Shown here: in pieces, positions 34,204 to 43,747 of the stretch
How positions within the stretch are numbered: the stretch's first letter is position 1
Layout: every line of letters begins with the position of its first letter
DNA from: Azoarcus sp.
GTDB lineage: Bacteria > Pseudomonadota > Gammaproteobacteria > Burkholderiales > Rhodocyclaceae
Reading direction: 5' to 3'
NCBI GenBank assembly: GCA_020725025.1
Contig: DYFV01000014.1
Span: forward strand, 1 to 64,000
DNA: 64,000 nt
The notes under the pieces: generated by a model
Databases searched by the model: none
What the model saw: only the letters and a program-made list of their open reading frames with translations
Told to the model about the DNA's origin: nothing
Made by a program: the position numbers and the translations under genes

Positions 34204-34952
34204 CGCGGCTCCAGGCTCTGCTCGAAGATCCGCCGGTAGGTGCCGTCGGCCTTCATCGCTCGCAAGGCCTCGGCGATCGGCTCCACCAGCGCGGCATGTT
34301 TCACGTGCAGGTACATGAACATCTCGGTGGAGACGAGCGGCGGCAGCAGCAGCCAGGCGTCGAGACCGCGTTCGCGGATCAGCCGGTTGCCCTGCCAGCG
34401 CTCGAACAGCACCACGTCGGCGCGGTCGTTGGCGAGGAGGTTGAAAAGCTGCTCGGCGTCCTGCACGCGGGTGAGGGCGTAGCCCCCGTCGAAGCGCGAT
34501 TCGAAGACCTTCCAGCCCGCGATGATGCCGATCTGGTAGGGCTTCAGCGCCTCCAGGCTGTCGGTGTCGAAGCGGTGGCGTCTGGAATAGGCGACGAACT
34601 CGTTGTCGATTACCTTCTCCGGCACCCGCAGCAGATTGGGATAGACCGCTTCCAGCCCCTTGACGCGCATCGCGACGCCGTCGTCGATGCCCCTGTTGGC
34701 GTTGATCATGGCGCGCTCGGACGCCGGGTAGCCCACCGCTTCCGCCTCGAGGCCGATGCGGCGGAAGATCTCCGGCACCAGCAGGTCGAGGAAGCCTCGC
34801 TTGTCGGCCTGGATATAGGGCGCGCCCACGCCGGTGTTGAGCCGCAGGGGCTCGTCGGCGGAGGCGGGCACCTGCGCGAAGACCCAAAGCAGCGCCAGCA
34901 TGCCGGCGAGGCGGCATGCCTGGACGCGGGAATCGGAGCTGAGGGAAAACAT
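34200..34952 (-). CDS. Periplasmic solute-binding protein (SBP_bac_3 family), coupled to a GGDEF-EAL gene
   Basis: A 250-aa family-3 type binding protein. The signal peptide (about 1-32) ends in PASADEPLR. The body shows RLNTGVGAPYIQADKRGFLDLLVPEIFRR and the second-lobe motif YQIGIIAGWKVFES. No ABC permease or ATPase gene is nearby; instead its stop overlaps the start of the GGDEF-EAL gene. I infer a sensory accessory role in which the bound solute is reported to the membrane enzyme. The start at 34952 has no good ribosome binding site; an internal Met near residue 18 is the main alternative. Confidence 0.8.
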   Translation of the reverse strand: MFSLSSDSRVQACRLAGMLALLWVFAQVPASADEPLRLNTGVGAPYIQADKRGFLDLLVPEIFRRIGLEAEAVGYPASERAMINANRGIDDGVAMRVKGLEAVYPNLLRVPEKVIDNEFVAYSRRHRFDTDSLEALKPYQIGIIAGWKVFESRFDGGYALTRVQDAEQLFNLLANDRADVVLFERWQGNRLIRERGLDAWLLLPPLVSTEMFMYLHVKHAALVEPIAEALRAMKADGTYRRIFEQSLEPR

Positions 34953-35375
34953 GGAAGAATTCTATACCTGATCCGACATATTCTCCGTGCATCGGAACAC
35001 AACCGCCCCCGGGGTTGCGATGCGGTCGAAGTGCCGTGCTCCGCCGATCGTTTCGAGGGCGGAATGCCTGGCCTTCCTCCCGGTGCGGCGCGACGCTCCG
35101 GGCGCCGTCGGGCAGGTCGGTGTTCCGCCCATCGGCTACCCGGCGTCGGCCGATTCGGCGCGGCCGTCGGATAGTCCTGCCAGCGTATCCGGGCCCGTCG
35201 CGATTGCCGTTACAATCGGCAACAACCGGTTTTCGACCAGGCTCCCGAAACTGCGGCGCGACGCGCGGCGTTTCCTTTCTCGTATGCGCTCAGCGAATCA
35301 CGGCGTGGCGGCGACGCAAGGGCCGCGGCCAACGGCTTCAGCCCGAATCCCCCTCCATCGCTCGGTGGCGGGGCA
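34953..35375. other. Divergent intergenic region, 423 bp
   Basis: The region between the divergent binding-protein and GGDEF-EAL genes; I see no credible gene. It contains an inverted repeat TTGCCG-N7-CGGCAA at 35204-35222 enclosing TACAAT (35211-35216), a good -10 match for the plus strand, but no clear -35. The minus-strand promoter probably lies in the AT-richer stretch 34955-34985 (TATAGA at about 34962-34967). Confidence 0.4.
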
Positions 35376-38000
35376 GTGATCGCATCCCGGCTTCCGGTTC
35401 CTCCGTCCCGGCGTCCGTGGGTGGCGGGCGGCGTAATCTTCGTCCTCGCGGCGGCGCTGGCGGCGGCCCTCGTATGGCGCGCGGAGGAGCGGCGGCTGGA
35501 GCAGGTGCGCGCAAGGGCGGTGGTGCACCTTGCGGACAAGGCGCACGAGATCGGCAGCAGCGTCGATCGCGCCCTGACCGCCACGTATGCACTGGCGGCG
35601 CTGGTGCGCCAGGGCAGGGGGGATTTCCCCGACTTCGAGGCGGTCGCCCGGGAAATGCTTCCCTTCTACCCGGGCGCGGCGGCACTGCAGCTCGCGCCCG
35701 GCGGCGTGGTGCAGCGCACTTATCCGCTGGCGGGCAACGAGCGGGCGCTGGGCCACGATCTGCTCGCCGATCCGGCGCGGACCAAGGAGGCCTTTCTCGC
35801 ACGCGATACCGGAAGGCTCACGCTGGCGGGCCCCTTCTTCCTCATCCAGGGCGGGGTCGGGGCAATCGGGCGCTTGCCGGTGTTCCTGACCGATCCCGTG
35901 TCGGGAGCGTCGAAGTTCTGGGGCTTCACCAACGTCCTGATCCGGTTTCCCGATGTGCTTGCCGACGCCCACCTGGATCAGCTCCTGGAGCACGGCCTGC
36001 AGTACGAGCTGTGGCGCGTTCATCCCGACGAGGGCGAGCGTCAGACCATTTATGCCTCGGGGACGGACCCGCTGGTCGATCCGATCGATCACGCGCTCCA
36101 GATGCCCAACGGGACCTGGACGCTCAGCGTCGCGCCCGTCGGTGGCTGGTACGACCCGGTGGCCGTAGGCGTCAACGGCTCGCTCGGGCTGCTCTTCAGC
36201 CTCCTGCTCGCCTGGCTGGTGAAGCAGACGACCGAGCTTCGCGACCATCGCCGCGGCCTGCGGCAGCTGGTGGCGGAGCGCACCGCGGAGCTCGCCGCGC
36301 GGGAGGCCGACCTCAGCCGTGCGCAGGCGGTGGCGCGCATCGGCAGTTGGGTGCTCGAGCGCAACGGCGGGACGCTGCGCTGCTCGGCCGAGGCGCGTCG
36401 CATCCTGGAGCTCGGCGACGGTGAGTCGTTCGCCGCGTCCGCGCTGCTCGCGCGCGTCCCGGCCGAGGAACGGGAGACGGTCGAAGGCTGCTGGCGGGCC
36501 GCGCTGTCCGGCACGCCGAGCGAGATCGAGCATCGGGTGGCGGTGGGCGAGACGGTGCGCTGGGTGCGGCAGCGGGCCGAGCCGGTGCTCGACGGACAGG
36601 GCACGCCCACCGGCGCGCTCGGGACCGTGCAGGACATCACCGAGCGCAAGCGCAGCGAGGACGTCATCTGGCGCCAGGCCAACTTCGACGCGCTCACCGG
36701 GTTGGCCAACCGCAACCTGCTGCAGGATCGGCTGGAACAGGCTTTCGCCCATGCGCGACGTGGCGGAAGCCGGGTCGGCCTCATCCTGCTGGACCTGGAC
36801 GGCTTCAAGTGGATCAACGAGACGCTCGGCCATGGGGTCGGCGACGAGCTTCTTGCCGAGGTGGCGCACCGGCTGCTCGATTGCGTGCGTCGGCAGGACA
36901 CGGTCGCCCGGCTGGGCGGGGACGAGTTCACCCTGGTGGTCGCCGACCTGCAGGAGGCGGAAGCGCTGAGGGCGGTGGCCGACAAGGTCCTGGAGGCCCT
37001 GCACCGGCCGGTCGAGCTGGGTGGGGTCGCACACCGCGTTTCGGCCAGCCTGGGCGTCACGCTCTTCCCGGACGACGGAGAGGACGCGCAGAGCCTTTTG
37101 CGCAACGCCGACATCGCCATGTACCGCTCCAAGGAGCTCGGCCGGAACCGCTACCAGTTCTACTCCCAGGACATGCAGGAGAAGGCCAGCGCGCGCGTGC
37201 AGCTCGAATCCGAGCTGCGCGATGCGGTCGAGCACCAGGCCTTCGAGGTGTATTACCAGCCGGTGGTGGCGGCATCCGACGGGCGCCTCATCGGGGCGGA
37301 AGCGCTGGTGCGCTGGCATCATCCGGAGCGCGGGCTCGTGTCTCCGGCGGCGTTCATCCCCGTGGCCGAGGAGACCGGCCTCATCGTCCCGCTGGGCGAA
37401 TGGGTGTTGCGCGAGGCCGCACGCCGGCTGCGGTACTGGAACGCGCACCGCCTCGTGCCCCTGCGGGTGGCGGTCAACGTCTCCGGCGTGCAGTTCCGCG
37501 AGCCCGGCCTGCCCGAGCTGATCGCGCGTGTCTGTGCGGAGGAGGGCATCGACAGCAGCTGGCTGCTGCTCGAGATCACAGAGTCGGTGCTGATGGACAG
37601 CAGCGACCAGGCGGAGCGGCGCATGCACGAGATCAAGGCGCTGGGAGTGGGCTACGCGCTCGACGACTTCGGCACCGGGTTCTCTTCCCTGTCCTACCTC
37701 AAGCGCTTCCCGGTCGACATCGTGAAGATCGACCGCAGCTTCGTCGGCGATCTGCCGGACGACCGCAACGACGCCCACCTGGTCGAGGCCATCATCCACA
37801 TGGCGCGCAGCCTCGGCCTGCGGGTGACCGCCGAGGGGGTCGAGACCGACGCGCAGCGCGAGTTCCTGCGCTCCCTCGGCTGCGACCACCTGCAGGGCTA
37901 CCTCCTCGGAAAGCCGCTGCCGGCGAATGGCTTCGAGCAGCTCCTGCCCGATCTGGCGAAGGCGTCGGGAGCGTCGCCCCAAGGGCCGGACGCGGTGTAG
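35376..38000 (+). CDS. CHASE-PAS-GGDEF-EAL membrane protein
   Basis: An 874-aa protein with GTG start at 35376. Helix 1 (about 15-33) and helix 2 (about 268-288) enclose a CHASE domain (VVQRTYPLAGNERALGHDLL, FFLIQGGVGAIGRLPVFL). A PAS module (ARIGSWVLERNGG), GGDEF (LGGDEF intact, RRQD inhibitory site) and EAL (AEALVRW, ALDDFGTGFSS, LLEITES) follow. Both catalytic domains look complete. CHASE domains bind small extracellular ligands, here unknown. It is convergent with a similar CHASE-PAS-GGDEF-EAL gene 21 bp away; the two share domain order but differ clearly in sequence. Confidence 0.9.
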   Translation: MIASRLPVPPSRRPWVAGGVIFVLAAALAAALVWRAEERRLEQVRARAVVHLADKAHEIGSSVDRALTATYALAALVRQGRGDFPDFEAVAREMLPFYPGAAALQLAPGGVVQRTYPLAGNERALGHDLLADPARTKEAFLARDTGRLTLAGPFFLIQGGVGAIGRLPVFLTDPVSGASKFWGFTNVLIRFPDVLADAHLDQLLEHGLQYELWRVHPDEGERQTIYASGTDPLVDPIDHALQMPNGTWTLSVAPVGGWYDPVAVGVNGSLGLLFSLLLAWLVKQTTELRDHRRGLRQLVAERTAELAAREADLSRAQAVARIGSWVLERNGGTLRCSAEARRILELGDGESFAASALLARVPAEERETVEGCWRAALSGTPSEIEHRVAVGETVRWVRQRAEPVLDGQGTPTGALGTVQDITERKRSEDVIWRQANFDALTGLANRNLLQDRLEQAFAHARRGGSRVGLILLDLDGFKWINETLGHGVGDELLAEVAHRLLDCVRRQDTVARLGGDEFTLVVADLQEAEALRAVADKVLEALHRPVELGGVAHRVSASLGVTLFPDDGEDAQSLLRNADIAMYRSKELGRNRYQFYSQDMQEKASARVQLESELRDAVEHQAFEVYYQPVVAASDGRLIGAEALVRWHHPERGLVSPAAFIPVAEETGLIVPLGEWVLREAARRLRYWNAHRLVPLRVAVNVSGVQFREPGLPELIARVCAEEGIDSSWLLLEITESVLMDSSDQAERRMHEIKALGVGYALDDFGTGFSSLSYLKRFPVDIVKIDRSFVGDLPDDRNDAHLVEAIIHMARSLGLRVTAEGVETDAQREFLRSLGCDHLQGYLLGKPLPANGFEQLLPDLAKASGASPQGPDAV

Positions 38001-38021
38001 GAGCGGCGGATTACGACGCGA

Positions 38022-40649
38022 TCAGGGTGCGAGCGCCTGTGGCGTGCGGCCGGTACACAGCCAGTCCTCGAAGGCGCTCGGCGGCATCGGCCGGGCGAAC
38101 AGGAAGCCCTGGCCCTCGTCGCAGCCCGCCTCGAGCAGGAAGCGGTGCTGGGCCTCCGTCTCGATCCCTTCGGCGATCACCTTGAAGCCCAGGTTGTGTC
38201 CGAGCGCGATCACCGCCCGGCTGATGGCCACGTCGGAGCGGTCGTCGGGCAGGTCTCCCACGAAGGCCCGGTCGAGCTTGATGGTGTCGATCGGCAGCTT
38301 CTTGAGATAGGCGAGCGAGGAGTAGCCGGTGCCGAAGTCGTCGATGGCGGTGGTCACGCCCAGGGCCTGGATGCCGTCGAGGATGGTACGGGCATGGACC
38401 GGATTCTCCATGATCAGAGTCTCGGTGATCTCGATCTCCAGGCTGGAGGAGGGCAGGGCGTAGGTGTGGATGACTCGCTCGAGGGTGGCCACGAAGTCGC
38501 CCCGGTCGAGCTGCGTGCCGGCCACGTTGATCGCCAGGCGGCCGGCGTCCAGGCCGCGGTCGAGCCAGCGCCGCGCGGCCGCGCCGACCATCTCGAGCAC
38601 CTGTTCTCCCAGGGGGACGATGAGCCCGCTGCGCTCGGCGACCGGGATGAACTCGTTGGGCGGGATGAGCCCGCGCTCCGGGTCGCGCCAGCGCAGCAGC
38701 GCCTCGGCACCGAGGTAGGCGCCGTCGGCCAGCCGGAACTGCGGCTGGAACCACACTTCGAACTCTCTGCCGCCGAGCGCGCGGCGCAGCGCGTTCTCGG
38801 TGTTGAGCCGCTGCTGCGCGTCGTCGGTCATCTTGCGCCGGTAGAAGCGGTAGGTGTTGCGGCCGGCGGCCTTGGCCTCGTACATGGCGGCGTCGGCATT
38901 GCGCACGAGCTCGGTGACGCTCGAGCCGTCGCCGGGGAAGGTCGCGATGCCGATGCTGGTGCTCACGATGCCGTTGCCGCCCGGCATCTCGAAGGGCTCG
39001 CGGATGGCGTCGAGGATGCGTCCGACCGCTTCCACGGCGTCGGACGCGTCGTCCAGCTCGCTGAGGATGATCGCGAACTCGTCGCCGCCCAGGCGTGCCA
39101 CCGTGTCCTCGACCCGCACGGCCTCGGTCAGGCGCCGTGCCGCCAGCTGCAGCAGCTGGTCGCCGACGGGGTGGCCGAGGCTGTCGTTGATGAACTTGAA
39201 GCCGTCGAGATCGAGGAGCAGCACCGCGACTTTGTGCCCGTAGCGCTCGGCCCTGTCGATGGCGTACTGCATGCGGTCCTGGAACAGCACCCGGTTGGGC
39301 AGGTCGGTGAGCGGGTCGAAGTGGGCGAGGCGCTCGAGATCGGCCTGGGTACGCTTGATGGTCGAGATGTCGGAGAAGACCGCCACGAAGTTGCGGATGC
39401 TCCCGACGCTGTCGCGCACCGTGCTGATGGTGAGCCACTCGGGGTAGATTTCGCCGTTCTTGCGGCGATTCCAGATCTCGCCCTGCCAGACGCCGGCGGT
39501 GGTGATGGAAGCCCACAGCTGCTGGTAGAACTCCTCCCCGTGCCGGTCGGACTTCAGCATGCGGGGCGTCTTTCCGACCGTGTCCTGGGCGGTATAGCCG
39601 GTGATCTCGGTGAACGCGGGATTCGTCGCGATGATCACCCCATGCGCGTCGGTGACGATCACGCCGTCCATGGTGCTCTCCACCACCGTGGAGGCGAGCC
39701 GCAGCGCCTCCTCGGAGCGCTTGCCCTGGCCGTGGCGGCCGACGAGCAGGCCGCCCAGCAGGGCGAACAGCATGGCGTTGAGCACGGCTATGCGGAAATA
39801 CGGCGAAGTGGTGGGCGCCACGGACGGCCAGCCGTTGCGGGGCAGTGCGGCGACCACCCAGGTGCCGCCGGGGACCGTGAGGCTGGCCTTGACGGGGTCC
39901 TGCTCGAACACGGCCGGATCGCCGGCGATCATGTCGCCCCGCTCGCCGAGGCCGTCCTTGCCCCGCAGGGCGATGCGCAGGGTACGCGCCTCGTGGACGC
40001 CGCCGTCCTCGAGAATGCGGTCCACGTCGCCCACGATGGAGACGGTGCCCCAGTAGACGCCGCTGTCCTTTCGTACGACGGGTGCGCGTACGATCACGCC
40101 CCGTCCGCCCTGGACGAGATTCACCGGGCCGCTGAGCACCGGCTCGCCCTGGATGCGGGCCTGCTCGACGGTGCGCCACTGCTCGGGGATCGTGCGGTAG
40201 TCGAGTCCGAGGGCGGGCTCGTTGCCTGCCAGCGGGTGAATCTTGGTGATGACGTTGCCGGGCGCGTAGGCGATGTTGCGGATCTGACTGTGATTGCGGA
40301 TCGCCTGCTCGGCCATGGACTCGAACAGGGCCTGGGGCAGATCGCCCTGGTGCTGGATGAGATGGATGATGCCCTCGCTGCCGCGCAGGGCCTCCTTCAG
40401 CACCCGGTCGAGCTGGGCCTGAAGCGCGGCCAGCTCGAGAATCACCCGCCCGCGGGCCTCGCTGCGGTTACGCTCGACGTCGAGCTTGCCCAGTGCGAAG
40501 CCGATCGCGATCCCCACCGCGAGGACCACGGCTGCAACGAGCCAGGGCAGGGCGCGCGGGAGCGGACCGGACGAAGACGCGGCGGCGGGAGCAGGGGGCA
40601 TCGCGGCGGGCGGACGACGGGGTTCGAAACCGCCCGATCCTATCGGCAT
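38022..40649 (-). CDS. CHASE-PAS-GGDEF-EAL membrane protein
   Basis: An 875-aa c-di-GMP turnover protein. A proline-rich N-terminus leads to helix 1 (about 33-53, [20 protein letters not shown]). A CHASE domain ([34 protein letters not shown]), helix 2 (near 285-305), PAS ([15 protein letters not shown]) and GGDEF (LGGDEF intact, RVED inhibitory site) follow. The EAL domain has [17 protein letters not shown] and [11 protein letters not shown], so all key residues are present. Start 40649 is the first ATG; a second at 40601 is possible and neither has a clear ribosome binding site. Confidence 0.9.
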   Translation of the reverse strand: MPIGSGGFEPRRPPAAMPPAPAAASSSGPLPRALPWLVAAVVLAVGIAIGFALGKLDVERNRSEARGRVILELAALQAQLDRVLKEALRGSEGIIHLIQHQGDLPQALFESMAEQAIRNHSQIRNIAYAPGNVITKIHPLAGNEPALGLDYRTIPEQWRTVEQARIQGEPVLSGPVNLVQGGRGVIVRAPVVRKDSGVYWGTVSIVGDVDRILEDGGVHEARTLRIALRGKDGLGERGDMIAGDPAVFEQDPVKASLTVPGGTWVVAALPRNGWPSVAPTTSPYFRIAVLNAMLFALLGGLLVGRHGQGKRSEEALRLASTVVESTMDGVIVTDAHGVIIATNPAFTEITGYTAQDTVGKTPRMLKSDRHGEEFYQQLWASITTAGVWQGEIWNRRKNGEIYPEWLTISTVRDSVGSIRNFVAVFSDISTIKRTQADLERLAHFDPLTDLPNRVLFQDRMQYAIDRAERYGHKVAVLLLDLDGFKFINDSLGHPVGDQLLQLAARRLTEAVRVEDTVARLGGDEFAIILSELDDASDAVEAVGRILDAIREPFEMPGGNGIVSTSIGIATFPGDGSSVTELVRNADAAMYEAKAAGRNTYRFYRRKMTDDAQQRLNTENALRRALGGREFEVWFQPQFRLADGAYLGAEALLRWRDPERGLIPPNEFIPVAERSGLIVPLGEQVLEMVGAAARRWLDRGLDAGRLAINVAGTQLDRGDFVATLERVIHTYALPSSSLEIEITETLIMENPVHARTILDGIQALGVTTAIDDFGTGYSSLAYLKKLPIDTIKLDRAFVGDLPDDRSDVAISRAVIALGHNLGFKVIAEGIETEAQHRFLLEAGCDEGQGFLFARPMPPSAFEDWLCTGRTPQALAP

Positions 40650-40676
40650 CCGGCCGCGCTGGCGAGGAATTCCGTC

Positions 40677-40708
40677 ACTCCATCGGCCGTAGACTCCATC
40701 GGCCGTAG
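40677..40708. repeat. 16-bp tandem duplication
   Basis: Two perfect adjacent copies of ACTCCATCGGCCGTAG (40677-40692 and 40693-40708) in the 93-bp gap between the TRAP transporter stop and the GGDEF-EAL gene start. It could be a replication-slippage duplication within the promoter region of the minus-strand gene at 40649. Confidence 0.85.
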
Positions 40709-40742
40709 CCAGCGCACCGGACCCCCTGGTGAAACGTCCGGG

Positions 40743-42020
40743 TTAGTGCCCTCCCGCGACGGCGGGCAGCCAGGTGGACAGCGCCGGCACCGCCGCGATC
40801 AGCACCAGGCAGGCCAGCACCGCGGCGAGGAAGGGCAGCGTCGCGCGGAAGAGCGGCCCCATCGGCACGTTCGCCTGCACCATGGCGATGTAGAGGCCAG
40901 GACCGACCGGCGGCGTCACCAGCCCCAGTACCGTGGCCATGGTGCACACCACGCCGAAGTGGATCGGGTCGATGCCGAGCGCGGTGACCACCGGCATGAG
41001 GATGGGCACGACGACGATCAGCACGCTGATGCTCTCCAGGAACATCCCGAGCGCCAGCATCAGGACCATGACGAGCAGCAGGAAGGCGAGGGGCGAGTCG
41101 GTGAGGCCTGCGATGAGCTCCACCAGGCGGTCGGGCACGCCCTCGAAGGCGAGCACCCAGCTCAGCACGGAGGCGGCGGCGATGAGGCCGGTGATCGTGG
41201 CCGTATTCACCGCCACCGCCTGCAGGATTCCCGGCAACTCCTTCCAGTCGAACTCCCGGTAGGCGCGCGCGAGCACCAGCGCGATCATCGCGGCGACCGC
41301 GCCCGACTCGGTGGGCGTCATCGCCCCGGCCATGATGCCCACGATCACCACCACCGGGATGAGCCCCGGCGCGATGCCGGCCACCAGCACCTTCCAGCCG
41401 TCCTGCGGGCGCGCCGGAACGCCACCGGGCAGGCTGTCGCCGACGAGGCCGTGGGCGAAGATCACCGCGCCGAGCGCGGCGACGACGAGGAGCCCCGGCA
41501 CGATCCCGGCGATGAAGAGCGGCGCGATCGGCTGCACCGCCACCACCCCGAAGATGATCATCAGCATGGAGGGCGGGATGATGGGGCCGAGAAGTCCCGC
41601 CGAGACGGTGACCGCGCCGGAGAAGGCGCGGCCGTAGCCCTTCTTCTCCATCTCCGGGATCATCACCTTGCTCATCACGCCGATCTGCGCCACGGCGGAG
41701 CCGAGGATGGAGGCGGCCATGGCGTTGGTGGCGAGGTTGGCGTAGGCGAGGCCGCCCTTGAAGCCGCCGACCAGCACCTCGGCCACGGCGACGAGGCGCT
41801 GGGTCAGGCCGCCCCGGTTCATGATCTCTCCCACCAGCAGGAAGAGCGGGATGGCCAGCAGCCCGTTGATCTCGAGCGCACCATAGAACTGGATGGGGAT
41901 GGAATCGTAGAGCACCGTCAGGTCGTTGCTCGCCATGAAGACGACCGCGCCCGCGAGGATGGCGCCGAAGATCGGGAAGCCGGCGAGGAGCAGCCCGAAG
42001 AAGACGAGGAGGGTGATCAT
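40743..42020 (-). CDS. dctM: TRAP transporter large permease (DctM family)
   Basis: A 425-aa protein with about 12 transmembrane helices. It begins MITLLVFFGLLLAGFPIFGAI and carries the DctM motifs LFLLVGEIMNRGG, GLLGPIIPPSMLMIIFG and VVCTMATVLGLVTPPVGPG. Its ATG overlaps the TGA of the small permease gene (ATGA), so the two are translationally coupled. It would import an organic acid with Na+ or H+. Position at the end of the gentisate-pathway run suggests gentisate or 3-hydroxybenzoate as substrate; this is inference. Confidence 0.93.
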   Translation of the reverse strand: MITLLVFFGLLLAGFPIFGAILAGAVVFMASNDLTVLYDSIPIQFYGALEINGLLAIPLFLLVGEIMNRGGLTQRLVAVAEVLVGGFKGGLAYANLATNAMAASILGSAVAQIGVMSKVMIPEMEKKGYGRAFSGAVTVSAGLLGPIIPPSMLMIIFGVVAVQPIAPLFIAGIVPGLLVVAALGAVIFAHGLVGDSLPGGVPARPQDGWKVLVAGIAPGLIPVVVIVGIMAGAMTPTESGAVAAMIALVLARAYREFDWKELPGILQAVAVNTATITGLIAAASVLSWVLAFEGVPDRLVELIAGLTDSPLAFLLLVMVLMLALGMFLESISVLIVVVPILMPVVTALGIDPIHFGVVCTMATVLGLVTPPVGPGLYIAMVQANVPMGPLFRATLPFLAAVLACLVLIAAVPALSTWLPAVAGGH

Positions 42021-42520
42021 GCCGGCGCTCCAGAAAGCTCGCGCAGGTGTCGCAACAGCGCGGCGAACTGGTGGAAGGCCATCGCCAGCACGGCGCCGGG
42101 CAGCAGCGAGTAGTTGTACCAGCGCGGCAAACCGGTGGTGGCGCCCAGCTCGAGCTGCACCTCGGGGCGCGTGATCCAGCCCCAGCCGAGCCAGGCGACG
42201 AAGGCGAGCAGCAGCAGGAAGACGAGCCCGAGCGCCACCGCCAGCAGGTGGCGAGCACGCGCGCGCAGTGCCGTGGGCAGGAAGTCGATGGCGACGAGCT
42301 GGCCGGTGTGCACCAGCAGCGACAGGCCGATCAGCGTGGCGAACACGAGGAGCTGCACCGCGATCTCCTCGGCCCAGAAGAGCGGGGCGGCGAAGAAATA
42401 GCGCAGGACCACCTGCAGCATCATGATGCAGGCCAGGAGCGCGGTGAGGGCCGTGGCGGCGACCCGCTCGGCGCGCGCGAGGCAGCGGTCGGCGGTCTGG
42501 ATGGCGGGGTAGAGGGGCAT
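42017..42520 (-). CDS. dctQ: TRAP transporter small permease (DctQ family)
   Basis: A 167-aa protein with four transmembrane helices, the normal DctQ length. The motifs MMLQVVLRYFFAAPLFWAEEIA and LVFATLIGLSLLVHTGQLVAIDFLP are those of the DctQ family (RYxFxxPxxWxEE). It forms the membrane complex with DctM encoded directly downstream (4-bp overlap). The upstream binding-protein gene is 123 bp away, with a REP-like hairpin in between. Confidence 0.92.
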   Translation of the reverse strand: MPLYPAIQTADRCLARAERVAATALTALLACIMMLQVVLRYFFAAPLFWAEEIAVQLLVFATLIGLSLLVHTGQLVAIDFLPTALRARARHLLAVALGLVFLLLLAFVAWLGWGWITRPEVQLELGATTGLPRWYNYSLLPGAVLAMAFHQFAALLRHLRELSGAPA

Positions 42521-42593
42521 GTCGGGGGTCTCGAGGTTGTGCGTCCGCTTTCTCCGGGGGCGGACGTCGGGAGTCGAAAGCGGTGATTGCGTA

Positions 42594-42624
42594 GCCCGGA
42601 TTCCGCCTTCGGCTCCATCCGGGC
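42594..42624. repeat. REP-like hairpin between dctP and dctQ
   Basis: An 8-bp stem GCCCGGAT (42594-42601) / ATCCGGGC (42617-42624) with an internal CCG-CGG mini-stem. The TAGCCCGGATTCCGCCTTCG type sequence is a widespread proteobacterial REP pattern. It lies between the TRAP binding-protein and membrane-subunit genes, where such elements often limit downstream expression relative to the binding protein. Confidence 0.6.
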
Positions 42625-42643
42625 GACGTGCCAGGCGGTGCTC

Positions 42644-43624
42644 TCAGAGCCCCTTCACCTGCGCATAGAAATCCGCGATCAACGCGTTCCTGGCGGTGTA
42701 CTTGTCGCGGATCTGCGTGCCCACCGCCTGGAAGGCCGCCAGGTCCGCCTCCACCACCTTCGCCCCGTCGGCCTTGGCCTTGTCGAGGTTGCTGCGGTCG
42801 GCCGCGATCGCCTGCCGGAAACCCCAGGCCTCGGCCTCGGCCACGACCTTGCGGATCATCTCGCGCTCGGCGTCCGTGCGGGCGTCCCAGTACTTCTTCG
42901 ACACGACGATGGCGGCGGGAAAGGCCATGTGGTTGGTGAGCGTCAGGTTGGGGGCCTGCTGGTGGAATTTCAGGCCGACAAGGGCGTCGAGGTCGACGTC
43001 CACCGCGTCCAGCAGGCGCGTGGTGAGGGACGGCGCGACTTCCGACAGGGGCAGGGCGGTGGGCGCGGCGCCGTTGGCCGACCACCAGTCGTTGTAGATC
43101 GGGCTCGGGAAGGCGCGCACCTTCTTGTTGGCCAGATCCTTGGGCCCGCGCACGGGCTCCAGTGCCAGCACATGGCGCATGCCGGCGAAGGCGTAGCCCA
43201 GTCCCACCAGGCCGTGGGCCTCGAGGCGCTGCAGCATCTCGCGTGCGGCGGGCAGGGCGGCGGCGCGCGAGGCGTGCTCGACGTCGCGGAAGGTATAGGG
43301 CAGCGACCAGGCGAGGAAGGACTCCTCCCGGTTGGAGAGCCCGCCCACGGTGAACACGCCCAGCTGCATCGCGCCCGACTGCATCAGGTTGATCATCTGC
43401 GCCTCGTTGCCGAGCTTCTGCAGCGGGCTCACCGTGGTCTTCATCTTGCCGCGGGAGGCCGTGGCGAGGTCGGCGGCGATCTTCTCGGACACCTGGTGCC
43501 AGACGTGGGTGGGCGGGGTGATGTGGCCGAGCTTGAGGCTCTGGGCGGAGGCGGTGGCTGCGGCGAGGCTTGTCAGGCCGGCGACGGCGAGCGCCTTCAC
43601 GGACTTCATCAGCAGGTCATGCAT
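42644..43624 (-). CDS. dctP: TRAP transporter periplasmic solute-binding protein (DctP family)
   Basis: A 326-aa protein. The signal peptide (about 1-27) ends in TASAQSLK. Family motifs: LKLGHITPPTHVWHQVSEKIA near the N-terminus, GMRHVLALEPVRGPKDLANKKVRAF (with the conserved Arg that binds a carboxylate) and AFPAAIVVSKKYWD. A GAGGAG ribosome binding site precedes ATG at 43624. It would bind an organic acid and feed DctQM. It follows four gentisate-pathway genes on the same strand, suggesting an aromatic acid ligand. Confidence 0.92.
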   Translation of the reverse strand: MHDLLMKSVKALAVAGLTSLAAATASAQSLKLGHITPPTHVWHQVSEKIAADLATASRGKMKTTVSPLQKLGNEAQMINLMQSGAMQLGVFTVGGLSNREESFLAWSLPYTFRDVEHASRAAALPAAREMLQRLEAHGLVGLGYAFAGMRHVLALEPVRGPKDLANKKVRAFPSPIYNDWWSANGAAPTALPLSEVAPSLTTRLLDAVDVDLDALVGLKFHQQAPNLTLTNHMAFPAAIVVSKKYWDARTDAEREMIRKVVAEAEAWGFRQAIAADRSNLDKAKADGAKVVEADLAAFQAVGTQIRDKYTARNALIADFYAQVKGL

Positions 43625-43747
43625 CTCTGGTCTCCTCGAGGGGGCGGACGGCCGTGTCCGGCGCGTCCATGTCGTTGAATTCGGATCGGTTGCGCTCGAC
43701 CGCCCGTAGCGAAGGCGCGAAACCGCACAGGGGCGACCGCGGGTCTC

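Noticed and set aside
36089-37132. Minus-strand frame of 347 codons opposite a GGDEF-EAL gene
   Set aside because: Ser/Arg-rich antisense frame without domains, fully covered by a strong plus-strand gene.
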